Assembly: GCA_031286615.1 (NCBI GenBank)
Contig: JAITUA010000022.1
Coordinates: 1-64,000 of the forward strand
DNA: 64,000 bases
Source: Chryseobacterium sp.
Lineage (GTDB): Bacteria > Bacteroidota > Bacteroidia > Flavobacteriales > Weeksellaceae
Direction of reading: 5' to 3'
Both the position numbers and the translations under genes were made by a program. Position 1 is the stretch's first letter; every line of letters starts with the position of its first letter. Below are positions 43,325 to 51,179 of this stretch, one piece after another. The notes under the pieces are model-generated. The model was given only the letters and a program-made list of their open reading frames with translations. It did no database searches and was not told the DNA's origin.

Positions 43325-44239
43325 ATGACTTGGGATGAAAAGATCAAAGATTTTGAAATATTTCTTCGTTTCGAAAGAAATTTTTCAGAAAACACTCTCG
43401 ACGCCTACGTTCGGGACATTAAGAAATTAAAAGATTATGCGAAAGAAGATCTGGCAAACGTCGGTCCAGATTCTATCGGTTACGAAAACCTGCAGGAATA
43501 CATTTTCAATCTTTCCAAACAGAAATTCAGTGAGAGATCACAGGCAAGGTGGATATCTTCCATCAAAGCCTTTTTTAAATTTCTGCTTGAAGATGAATAT
43601 CGTGAAGACAACCCTGCAGCGTTACTTGAAGGCCCTAAACTGGGATTATACCTACCTGATACCCTAAGCCTGCCTGATATCAACAAAATTATCGCTGCTA
43701 TTGAAGTCAATACAGATCTTGGAAAAAGAAACCACAGCATCATAGAGGTACTATATGGATGTGGACTTCGTGTTTCTGAACTGATTGATCTGAAGATTTC
43801 CAATATCAACTTTAAGGAGCAATACATCAAGGTAAACGGAAAAGGAAACAAAACCCGTTTTGTTCCTTTGGCCGACTATACTGCTGATTTGCTGGAAAGT
43901 TATATCAAGGAGGTACGTTCTAAAGGTAAGATCAATAAAAAATATGAAGACACTCTGTTTTTGAACAGCCGTGGGACATCCATGTCCAGAGTGATCGTAT
44001 TTCTTATTATTAAAGAACTTACAGATAAAGCAGGGGTTAACAAAAAAATATCTCCACACACCTTCAGACATTCATTTGCTACGCATTTATTGCAGAATGG
44101 AGCAGATCTTCGTTATATTCAGGAAATGCTGGGGCATTCCAGTATTACCACAACGGAAATCTATACGCATCTGAAGACGGAAGAATTAAGGGATGTTATT
44201 TTGAGTTATCACCCGAGAAATATTAATATTGCTCAATGA
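43325..44239 (+). CDS. Tyrosine recombinase XerC/XerD
   Basis: A 304-residue site-specific recombinase: N-terminal SAM-like core-binding domain (about 1-90), catalytic domain with Arg in YGCGLRVSEL, HTFRHSFATHLL (His, Arg), GHSSITTTEIYTH (His and nucleophile Tyr). It should resolve chromosome dimers at dif. Bacteroidetes usually have one such housekeeping recombinase of this length, and no mobile element surrounds it. XerD seems likelier than XerC by wording. Its stop overlaps the NUDIX start (ATGA). Confidence 0.93.
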   Translation: MTWDEKIKDFEIFLRFERNFSENTLDAYVRDIKKLKDYAKEDLANVGPDSIGYENLQEYIFNLSKQKFSERSQARWISSIKAFFKFLLEDEYREDNPAALLEGPKLGLYLPDTLSLPDINKIIAAIEVNTDLGKRNHSIIEVLYGCGLRVSELIDLKISNINFKEQYIKVNGKGNKTRFVPLADYTADLLESYIKEVRSKGKINKKYEDTLFLNSRGTSMSRVIVFLIIKELTDKAGVNKKISPHTFRHSFATHLLQNGADLRYIQEMLGHSSITTTEIYTHLKTEELRDVILSYHPRNINIAQ

Positions 44240-44748
44240 AACTATTGAAATATTGCCCAAACTGCGGCAAAGAGTCCTTACACTGGGACGGCGAAAAAAA
44301 ATGGAGCTGTCCGGAATGTGGTTTTACTTTGTATAATAATGTGGCAGGTGCTGTAGCAGTTGTCATCAGATGTGGAGACGAAATTTACCTTACCCGAAGA
44401 AACAGAGATCCTAAAAAAGGAAAACTTGATCTTGCCGGAGGATTCGTTGATCCTAAAGAAAGTGCAGAGGAAACCTGTAAAAGAGAACTTTTTGAAGAAC
44501 TTCAGCTTGAGATCGATATTTCTAATCTGAAATACCTTACCAGTCTTCCCAATATCTATCAATATAAAGAAATTGATTACAATACCATCGATCTCTTTTA
44601 TGAGTATAATGTTTCGGAAAAGTTTGAGGTAAATCTTGAACTCTCAGAGATCTCAGAAGCGGTATGGATTCCTTTACAGGAGCTAGACCTTGAGGATATT
44701 GCTTTTGATTCTCAGAAGAGATTTTTTGAGAGCTATTTAAAGAAATAA
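44236..44748 (+). CDS. NUDIX hydrolase with N-terminal zinc ribbon
   Basis: A 170-residue protein: zinc ribbon CPNC ... CPEC at residues 8-28, then a NUDIX domain with the box G-F-V-D-P-K-E-x7-RELFEEL. The ribbon plus NUDIX order is that of NudC-type NADH pyrophosphatases, but shorter than the 257-residue E. coli enzyme. Substrate probably a nucleotide diphosphate derivative. Translationally coupled to the recombinase gene. Confidence 0.88.
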   Translation: MKLLKYCPNCGKESLHWDGEKKWSCPECGFTLYNNVAGAVAVVIRCGDEIYLTRRNRDPKKGKLDLAGGFVDPKESAEETCKRELFEELQLEIDISNLKYLTSLPNIYQYKEIDYNTIDLFYEYNVSEKFEVNLELSEISEAVWIPLQELDLEDIAFDSQKRFFESYLKK

Positions 44749-44762
44749 TTTTTGTAAATATT

Positions 44763-44833
44763 CTCCCGCAGATTTTACAGATCAGGCAGATAGTTGTTTA
44801 AACAATAGGCTTAGTTTGTAAAATCTGCGGGAG
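44763..44833. terminator. Long hairpin between convergent genes
   Basis: CTCCCGCAGATTTTACA (44763-44779) and TGTAAAATCTGCGGGAG (44817-44833) are perfect complements, followed by seven T. The 37-base loop contains the palindrome TTGTTTAAACAA. It can end transcription of the NUDIX gene and resembles a dispersed repeat (compare 31263-31291). Confidence 0.7.
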
Positions 44834-44850
44834 TTTTTTTATTGTAGAAC

Positions 44851-45309
44851 TTAATAGGTATTCGTCTTCAGCATTTCTTCAAAATACTGAATCAGCAATG
44901 CTCTTTCTGCTTCCGAAAGATTTGCTTCCTTGTGATAGACTATATAACCTGGCATTGGCATTGCTTTACTTTGGATTGTCTGAATAGATTTAGTGATCAT
45001 ATTCTTCTTCAGATCCTTATTATAAGTTTCCCAGATCGAAAAGTTGAGATGCTCTCTGCCTTCATTCACATGACTTTTTACAGACCATGATACAGGTGCG
45101 ATAAAAGCATATTTTGGATAAACTGTTTCATTGGAGTGACAGTCATAACATGCATTTTTAAGCAATGTACTGATCTTTTCGGGTGTTTTCCTTGCATCAA
45201 CGAAGTTGGCAGCAGAATCAACAGGTTTATTGGTCCTGTCAATAGGAAAAAACTGAATCAGGGCAAATGCTACCAATGTCCAGAATACTATTTTCTTAGC
45301 CATTTTCAT
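44851..45309 (-). CDS. Membrane-anchored haem-binding protein
   Basis: A 152-residue protein with an N-terminal transmembrane or signal helix (KIVFWTLVAFALIQFF) and one c-type haem site, CYDCH at about residue 53-58, with a possible Met ligand in KAMPMPGY. The pattern fits the haem-binding domain family common in Bacteroidetes. It follows the Ig-like lipoprotein by 4 bases, so it belongs to the same transcript. Redox partner unknown. Confidence 0.85.
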   Translation of the reverse strand: MKMAKKIVFWTLVAFALIQFFPIDRTNKPVDSAANFVDARKTPEKISTLLKNACYDCHSNETVYPKYAFIAPVSWSVKSHVNEGREHLNFSIWETYNKDLKKNMITKSIQTIQSKAMPMPGYIVYHKEANLSEAERALLIQYFEEMLKTNTY

Positions 45310-45313
45310 CTTT

Positions 45314-47116
45314 TTATTTTGAAGGAGTTAAAACGGCATTACCAGACTTAAATTCTTTTTTCAACTGTTTCGTAGTAGCAGGAGCAGCAGGCAGAGAGGT
45401 TTCCGATGACGAAGCAGGCGTTGAAATTGGAGTCGAAGCTGGTGCTGGAGAGGTTGATTTAGGGCTTTCAAGTGTTCTGGTATCTTTCAGATCCCAATCT
45501 TCTCTTGTTTCCCACAATCCTCTTACAATCACTTTTTTATGGAAAATATACGCATCTTCAGCAAAGATATCATTGGCGAAATCTGCTTCATCCCAGAATT
45601 TATTTCCATTATTATCTACCAGAATTCTTACAATATACTCTGCAGGTCTTAATATATCAAACTTCACCTTGTCTCCTTTTATATATTTCTGGTAGGCAAT
45701 TTTGTCCGAAGAATCTATCAGTTGAATCCAATAATTAGCTTCCGGAGCATTTGCAATGGAAAACTCAACGCTTCCAAACTGATCTGCTTTAGCAACGTCA
45801 AAATCAAAACGTTTTGACTGACTGTTTTTTGCATAGAATGAAGAAACTGTTTCCTTAGGAACAGTAAGCTCATAGCTTTTCCCCATCACAAAATCTGACT
45901 GAACATGGATCTGATAAGGATTTGTATCCGAAATTTTAGCGGTGAACGGTAAAGTTGTTAAACTGTCGCCCTTGATTTTTAATGTCCATTTTGATGGATC
46001 TATTTTATCAACGATATAGTTTGATGCAAGTTTTAAATCTGCTTTTGGAGCGATTGATGTTCCGTCGTTATCACTAACGACATCCATTACATTCTTCTTA
46101 TTATACCTGTAAAATAAAGAAACGCTGTAGGCACTATCTTTTTTCGGGCCTTTATTGTGAGTAAATGTGAGTTTTTCATTGGCTGTCTGCCCGACATCAT
46201 CTTTTACAGCATCAAACCAGATTCTGACAGAGTCGGATTTTGGGTTGTGCGTTATTTTGATATCCTTTATTTTTTCATTCAGTGACTGAACTTTTACGTC
46301 ATCAGGATTTCCTTCAAATGACATTATAATCCCACCCGCAATTTCTTTCATCTCCGAATATTTCACTGCTTTTCTGGAAGGGTATACTTTTAAATTCAAT
46401 CCTGAAATAGATTTTTCCACCTCTACAGGGTCTTTCTGAAACCCAACTTTTTCTTTTCCCGGGTCATACATAGAATTTCCGTTCTCATCGTCAAAAGCAA
46501 TGATTTTATATTTTCCAGGAGTCAGATAATTCAATTCATAATATCCATCTTCATCTACCTTTGTGATATAATAAGGTTTTTTCTTATAATCCATGGTATC
46601 TTTTACCTGATACAATCCAACCACAAGTTTATTTTCCGTTGTTGTTCCCGTTTTCGTTTTAATATCCAGTGCATCTTTTACTTCACCACTGATATAAAGA
46701 TCATCCAATTTATCTCCCGTAGAAAAAGCAAAATTGAAATACCTCAGTATATTCGACTCGTTATTATCTACAATAGAATTTCCGAAATTGAAATTATAAG
46801 TTGTATTAGCCTGAAGAGTGTCAGTCCACTGGATCAGTACAAATTTGTTGGCTATATTGGAAGGGAGAATTCTGGTTATCCCTTTAATTGGAGGTGAAAT
46901 TATCAGGTTTTTATTAATGTCCTTCAATGTCACATATTCATCAAAATCCAGACGGAGCTCGTGAATATCTTTTTTAACATTAATTCTTGTAGTATCAATG
47001 TTTGAACTTAAAAATCTTGGTGCTAAAGTATCCTTAGGCCCTCCAACAGGAGATCCCACTCTTGCACATGAATGTACAAGAAAGCAGATAACAAATAATA
47101 AAAGAAACCTTTTCAT
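45314..47116 (-). CDS. Ig-like (Big_5) domain lipoprotein
   Basis: A 600-residue protein from ATG 47116 (MKRFLLLFVICFLVHSCARVG, lipoprotein signal); a longer frame starts at 47152. After SPVGGPKDTLAPRFL comes a bacterial Ig-like domain (DEYVTLKDINKNLIISPP ... NTTYNFNFG), further beta domains, and two calcium-binding-like loops (DDENGNSMYD, DNNGNKFWDEAD). The C-terminal tail is rich in Pro, Ala, Ser and Thr. Such proteins are common surface lipoproteins in Bacteroidetes with unclear function. It starts 25 bases after the serine hydrolase gene. Confidence 0.8.
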   Translation of the reverse strand: MKRFLLLFVICFLVHSCARVGSPVGGPKDTLAPRFLSSNIDTTRINVKKDIHELRLDFDEYVTLKDINKNLIISPPIKGITRILPSNIANKFVLIQWTDTLQANTTYNFNFGNSIVDNNESNILRYFNFAFSTGDKLDDLYISGEVKDALDIKTKTGTTTENKLVVGLYQVKDTMDYKKKPYYITKVDEDGYYELNYLTPGKYKIIAFDDENGNSMYDPGKEKVGFQKDPVEVEKSISGLNLKVYPSRKAVKYSEMKEIAGGIIMSFEGNPDDVKVQSLNEKIKDIKITHNPKSDSVRIWFDAVKDDVGQTANEKLTFTHNKGPKKDSAYSVSLFYRYNKKNVMDVVSDNDGTSIAPKADLKLASNYIVDKIDPSKWTLKIKGDSLTTLPFTAKISDTNPYQIHVQSDFVMGKSYELTVPKETVSSFYAKNSQSKRFDFDVAKADQFGSVEFSIANAPEANYWIQLIDSSDKIAYQKYIKGDKVKFDILRPAEYIVRILVDNNGNKFWDEADFANDIFAEDAYIFHKKVIVRGLWETREDWDLKDTRTLESPKSTSPAPASTPISTPASSSETSLPAAPATTKQLKKEFKSGNAVLTPSK

Positions 47117-47141
47117 GAAAATGTTTAAGCAAAAATAAACA

Positions 47142-48404
47142 TTATTCTCCAAAAACTTCCTGTCCGGAATTTAAAGTATCTTTATTGTCATGCATAACGG
47201 TATGCAGCTTCTCCTTTTGTAAAGGAAAATCTTCAAATAATCCTGATAAAGCAAGCGCTGTATATACTTTGTTTGAATATTTGTTTCCGATAGCAACAAT
47301 GGTAACTTTAGATTTTAAAAGATGGGCAAATACAGAGTTTGTACCATGCCACCATCCGTTGTGATAGGTCAGCTTTTCACCATTATCAAAAATTTTCATC
47401 CTGAATCCTAATCCATAATTATTCATTCCTGCCTTTTCATTGCTGTAAGGAGCAAAAACCATCTCCATCAGTTCTGGCTTCAGGAAGTTTTTCGAATACA
47501 TTGCTTTTGAGAAATTGTACAAATCTCTTGGGGTAGTGTACACATTTTTATCACCATAAATAAGATCCAATCTGTCAAGAGGATACAATTTATTTCCTCC
47601 ATAATAGAAAGACTGTGAAGCTGTAGGAATATCTTTTTCCTGGAAGATGTACGTATTATTCATTTTCAGCGGAGTGAAAACCATTTCTTTCATTGCCTGC
47701 GGGAAAGGAGTTTTTGTCACTTTCTCTATCAATAAAGCCAATAAAGCAAAGTTGGTATTGCAGTACATAAATCCTGTATCGGTATCTCTTGCCAGATCAG
47801 GTTTGTATTTGATAATCATATTCAAAACATCCTGATTCGTAATAAATTGTTTGGATAGTTCTGCCGGTGCGGGCTGTATTTTGGTAATAAAATATTCATA
47901 TTTCGGAAGACCGCTTCTTTGATCCAACAAAGTCTGAACGGTAACATTCGGATATGGGAACCCCGGAAAAAACTGGGTAAGATGATCTGTAAACTTTATT
48001 TTCCCAGCCTCAATCAGTTTCATCATCGCCATCGCCGTTAATGTTTTTGAAACCGAAGCCACATGCAATGGTGTATTTTTATCAATCGGCATCTGATTAC
48101 CTTCTCTTCCGAAGCCTCTATAGTTTTCGTAAAGAATTTCATCTCCTTTAGCAACCAGAATTCCACCGCTAAGGTTACCTTCTTCCCATATTTTTTTGTA
48201 ATACTGATCTATATAGCTTACCGTTGTCTGTTTGTTCAAAAGCTGTCCGTCACCTTTGACGAAAATACTTCCAAAGTCTACATTTCCATAGTTGGGCAGA
48301 TTAGTCGTGTTTTCAGCTGAAACTTCTTTGGCTTCAGACTTTTTTTTACAGGAAAATATTGATAAAAGAATAGTTAGGATAAGTACAAAATTACGCTTCG
48401 TCAT
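47142..48404 (-). CDS. Serine hydrolase of the beta-lactamase class C family
   Basis: A 420-residue lipoprotein from ATG 48404 (LLSIFSC signal); the longer frame from 48440 adds 12 residues. The catalytic motifs are SVSK (Ser nucleophile and Lys in HVASVSKTLTAMAMM), YCN in MYCNTNFALL and HNG in TYHNGWWHGT. This is the beta-lactamase/DD-peptidase fold; the low similarity to AmpC and the lipid anchor point to an esterase or peptidase, not to a resistance gene. Confidence 0.87.
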   Translation of the reverse strand: MTKRNFVLILTILLSIFSCKKKSEAKEVSAENTTNLPNYGNVDFGSIFVKGDGQLLNKQTTVSYIDQYYKKIWEEGNLSGGILVAKGDEILYENYRGFGREGNQMPIDKNTPLHVASVSKTLTAMAMMKLIEAGKIKFTDHLTQFFPGFPYPNVTVQTLLDQRSGLPKYEYFITKIQPAPAELSKQFITNQDVLNMIIKYKPDLARDTDTGFMYCNTNFALLALLIEKVTKTPFPQAMKEMVFTPLKMNNTYIFQEKDIPTASQSFYYGGNKLYPLDRLDLIYGDKNVYTTPRDLYNFSKAMYSKNFLKPELMEMVFAPYSNEKAGMNNYGLGFRMKIFDNGEKLTYHNGWWHGTNSVFAHLLKSKVTIVAIGNKYSNKVYTALALSGLFEDFPLQKEKLHTVMHDNKDTLNSGQEVFGE

Positions 48405-48531
48405 GAGATTCAAAATGAGCGGCAATTTAATAAAACTCAAAAATAAATAATAACCAAGAGAGGGACATTATGAATTATTTAACATAAATGAAAGGGAAAG
48501 TAAAATTTGAAGGGGCAAAATTATAAAAAAA

Positions 48532-48556
48532 GCGAATTCACTTTTTGTAAATCCGC
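48532..48556 (-). terminator. Terminator after the 2-hydroxyacid dehydrogenase gene
   Basis: On the minus strand GCGGATTTAC pairs with GTGAATTCGC (two G-U) around AAAAA and is followed by TTTTTTT, 26 bases beyond the stop at 48582. Confidence 0.75.
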
Positions 48557-48581
48557 CTTTTAAATTTTTATTTTTCTTTGT

Positions 48582-49511
48582 CTAACAATGTGAAGCGACA
48601 ATTTTATCAACAATAAACTGAGCCAGTTTTTCTTTGCTCTGATGGGTCCAGCCGGCAATATGCGGCGTAACAATTGCTTTTTCAGATTCAAGAAGATATT
48701 TTAAATCTTCATTTTCTGTTTCAATATGCTCAAAAGAAGACTTTTCGTATTCTAATACATCCAGACAAGTACCTTTTACCTTTCCTGACTTCAACGCTTC
48801 TACTAAACTTTTAGTTTTCACATTCTTTCCTCTTGCTGTATTGACAAAATAGAAGTCGTTTTTCATTTCTGAGATAAACGTTTCATCGATAAGATAATGC
48901 GTTTCTGAAGTCAAAGGAATATGCAGACTCAAAACCTCAGCAGACTGCTTCAGTTCTTCCAATGAAACCTGTGTTGCATATTCATCCGAAAGACCAGGAA
49001 GTATATCATGGAAAATCACTTTGCACCCGAACCCCGAAAGTCTTTTAGCGGTAGCTTTTCCCATATTTCCATATCCGATAAGCCCTACTGTTTTTCCAAG
49101 CAATTCATCTCCTCTGTTTTCTTCACGTTTCCAGATTCCGTTTTTCACCTCCAGAGAAGCAATAAAAAGTCTGTTCATAATCACAAGCAGCATTCCAACC
49201 ACATGTTCTGCTACAGAATCTCTGTTTCCTTCCGGAGAATTGATCAGTTGGATTCCCAGTTTTTCAGCAACAGGAATATCTATATTTTCCATTCCGGCTC
49301 CTACTCTTGCAATAAACTTCAGGTTCTTCCCTTTCTCCAGAAAATTTTGGTCTAATGGAATACGGCTTCTGATGATAATCCCGTCGTAATTTTCAATTTT
49401 ATCACAAACCTCATCATAAGACGACGTAAAATCCTCTTCCAATATAAAGTTTTTAGCGAGAAGCTGCTCAGTGATAAGAGGGTGATTTTTATCTAAAAGA
49501 AGTATTTTCAT
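48582..49511 (-). CDS. D-2-hydroxyacid dehydrogenase (phosphoglycerate dehydrogenase-like)
   Basis: A 309-residue NAD-dependent enzyme. The Rossmann motif is VGLIGYGNMGKATAKRLSGFG, the active-site Arg is in VNTARGKNV and the catalytic His in VTPHIAGWT. It lacks the C-terminal ACT domain of long serA enzymes. Candidate substrates are 3-phosphoglycerate or other 2-hydroxy acids. It stands alone, with a terminator and a repeat-like hairpin on its two sides. Confidence 0.88.
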   Translation of the reverse strand: MKILLLDKNHPLITEQLLAKNFILEEDFTSSYDEVCDKIENYDGIIIRSRIPLDQNFLEKGKNLKFIARVGAGMENIDIPVAEKLGIQLINSPEGNRDSVAEHVVGMLLVIMNRLFIASLEVKNGIWKREENRGDELLGKTVGLIGYGNMGKATAKRLSGFGCKVIFHDILPGLSDEYATQVSLEELKQSAEVLSLHIPLTSETHYLIDETFISEMKNDFYFVNTARGKNVKTKSLVEALKSGKVKGTCLDVLEYEKSSFEHIETENEDLKYLLESEKAIVTPHIAGWTHQSKEKLAQFIVDKIVASHC

Positions 49512-49620
49512 TTTTTATTTAAAATTTAGAAATTAAAAAATTCAGAGATTGAGAAATTAATAATAATTATTTCTGAATGATGAAATTTATTTTAACGCAA
49601 AGCCTAAGCGTAAAAAACAA

Positions 49621-49670
49621 ATGCTTTTAAGCTCGCAAAGGCGTGAGCACTCAGCAAAGTTTAAAAGCAT
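49621..49670 (-). terminator. Hairpin between thioesterase and dehydrogenase genes
   Basis: ATGCTTTTAA (49621-49630) and TTAAAAGCAT (49661-49670) pair exactly; the loop contains GCAAAG-type wording found in intergenic repeats. On the minus strand T-rich sequence follows, so it can end transcription of the thioesterase gene. Confidence 0.6.
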
Positions 49671-49693
49671 TTTTATTGATAAAGTAATAAGTA

Positions 49694-50236
49694 TTACTTT
49701 TTGTCTTTCTTAGATTCCTGAGGTTCCTGGAAAAGTTTTTTAAGTTCTACAGATTCCAAAGGTTTCATTCTTCCGGAAAGGATTAATGAAAGTTCTTTTC
49801 TACGGAATGCTGCTGCAAATCTTTCTTTTTCCTCTTCTGTTTCCGGGACCATTTCCGGGATCGGAATCGGGCGGTTGAATTCATCCACTGCAACGAAAGT
49901 ATAGATACCTGCATTGGTGTGAATTTTCTTCTGATTGATAGGGTCATCCAACCATACATCCACATAAACTTCCATAGAAGTAGAGAATGCTCTGGAAACT
50001 TTAGACTCCAATACCACTACTCCACCTTCCGGAATCGGGTGGTTGAAAGATACGTGGTTTACAGAAGCGGTTACAACTCTTCTCTCGCAGTGTCTTGCTG
50101 CAGAAATAGACGCACAACGGTCCATTTTTGCTAAAAGTTCACCCCCAAAAAGATTTCTTAAAGAATTGGTTTCGTTCGGAAGAACGATATTGGTCATAAT
50201 GGTCAGAGATTCTGACGCTTTTTTTATTTTTGCCAT
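49694..50236 (-). CDS. Acyl-CoA thioesterase (hotdog fold)
   Basis: A 180-residue YciA/BACH-type hotdog thioesterase: LPNETNSLRNLFGGELLAKMDRCASISAARHC contains the Asn and Gly-Gly-x-Leu helix and the catalytic Asp, followed by NHVSFNHPIPEG. It hydrolyses acyl-CoA to free acid. The start overlaps the stop of the HU-CCDC81 gene by 13 bases, so the two are coupled. No link to the pigment cluster is suggested. Confidence 0.88.
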   Translation of the reverse strand: MAKIKKASESLTIMTNIVLPNETNSLRNLFGGELLAKMDRCASISAARHCERRVVTASVNHVSFNHPIPEGGVVVLESKVSRAFSTSMEVYVDVWLDDPINQKKIHTNAGIYTFVAVDEFNRPIPIPEMVPETEEEKERFAAAFRRKELSLILSGRMKPLESVELKKLFQEPQESKKDKK

Positions 50237-50976
50237 CTAGTCTTAGTATTGTTTGGAACGGCCGGAGCTGGTTTTACAGCTTTTCCGACAGGTTTTGCTA
50301 ATGAATCTTTTTTCAAAGAATCTGAAACGGATGTTTTCGGGGTATGTACCATCACTTTAATGGTATCTTTTACAATTCTGTGAGTAGAAGTCTGTACAGA
50401 AACCTTATTGAAAGACTTTTTACCAAAAAGAAGTTCCTGCTGGGTAAAAGCCAGATATAAAATCCCCAAAACCGGAATAATCAAAAGGAAAGTCCAGAGA
50501 ATTGTTTTTCTGAATTTAAAATCCTTTTCGCGATTAACTGAAGGATTTACCTTTTCTCCGTTATTGATATCTGAAAATCTGATCTCTTCCAGTCCATAAA
50601 AGTCCGGACGCCCTGATTCTATTCTTTTTCCTTTGAAATGAGTATGTCCTTCTTCAATGAAAACTGTTCCAAGGTTTTGAATTTCAAGAACCTGATCGGC
50701 CTGAAGTTTCTTCTTCCAAAAATCTGTCTGGATCTTAAGATCACTTCTTGAAGCCTCCAAGGACATCTGCTTCTGTCCTGCAATAAAAGCAGTAAGATCT
50801 TCAGCCTGTACTTCGTAGTCTATTGTAAATTCAATCTGACTGGCTGGAGGTAAGATGCTCCCGTTTTCGGAATTGATAATTGCCTTAGAATTTTTCAGTG
50901 AAAACACCCCAAAGCCTGGAACCGTGGCAGTTCCAAATTGTTTTAAGTATTCTAAAATGTATGCTGAAATATTCAT
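50224..50976 (-). CDS. HU-CCDC81-type protein with transmembrane helix
   Basis: A 250-residue protein. Residues 1-150 resemble the paired HU-like domains of prokaryotic CCDC81 proteins (MNISAYILEYLKQFGTATVPGFGVFSLKNSKAII; second copy near WKKKLQADQVLEIQNLGTVFIEEGH). A helix at about 160-180 (ILWTFLLIIPVLGILYLAF) crosses the membrane and the tail is basic and proline-rich. Function in Bacteroidetes is not settled; a role at the cell pole or envelope is a guess. Confidence 0.72.
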   Translation of the reverse strand: MNISAYILEYLKQFGTATVPGFGVFSLKNSKAIINSENGSILPPASQIEFTIDYEVQAEDLTAFIAGQKQMSLEASRSDLKIQTDFWKKKLQADQVLEIQNLGTVFIEEGHTHFKGKRIESGRPDFYGLEEIRFSDINNGEKVNPSVNREKDFKFRKTILWTFLLIIPVLGILYLAFTQQELLFGKKSFNKVSVQTSTHRIVKDTIKVMVHTPKTSVSDSLKKDSLAKPVGKAVKPAPAVPNNTKTRWQK

Positions 50977-51032
50977 TTGGCAGCAAATTTATAACTTTTT
51001 CATGACTTTTTAAGATATTTAACCTATATAAA

Positions 51033-51056
51033 AAAAGACTGCCGAGACAGTCTTTT
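51033..51056 (-). terminator. Terminator after the TonB-dependent receptor
   Basis: AAAAGACTG and CAGTCTTTT pair over 9 bases with loop CCGAGA; on the minus strand a T-run follows. It lies 124 bases beyond the receptor stop at 51180. Confidence 0.8.
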
Positions 51057-51179
51057 GATTATTCTGTATCAAAACTGGAATACAGCTATTTAAACTTCTT
51101 TTTTTAAGCTTAACAATTGTAATGAAACGAGTAAAAGGGCAAATTTTCAAATTCACTTATTTGCTCTCCAACTTTCTCA

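Noticed and set aside
43325-44239. Integrase of a mobile element
   Set aside because: The length and context (dCMP deaminase, NUDIX, no attachment repeats or phage genes) fit the housekeeping XerC/D recombinase.
47142-48404. Beta-lactamase resistance gene
   Set aside because: SxxK, YxN and HxG are shared by a broad family of lipoprotein esterases and peptidases, and no class C-specific segment is recognisable.
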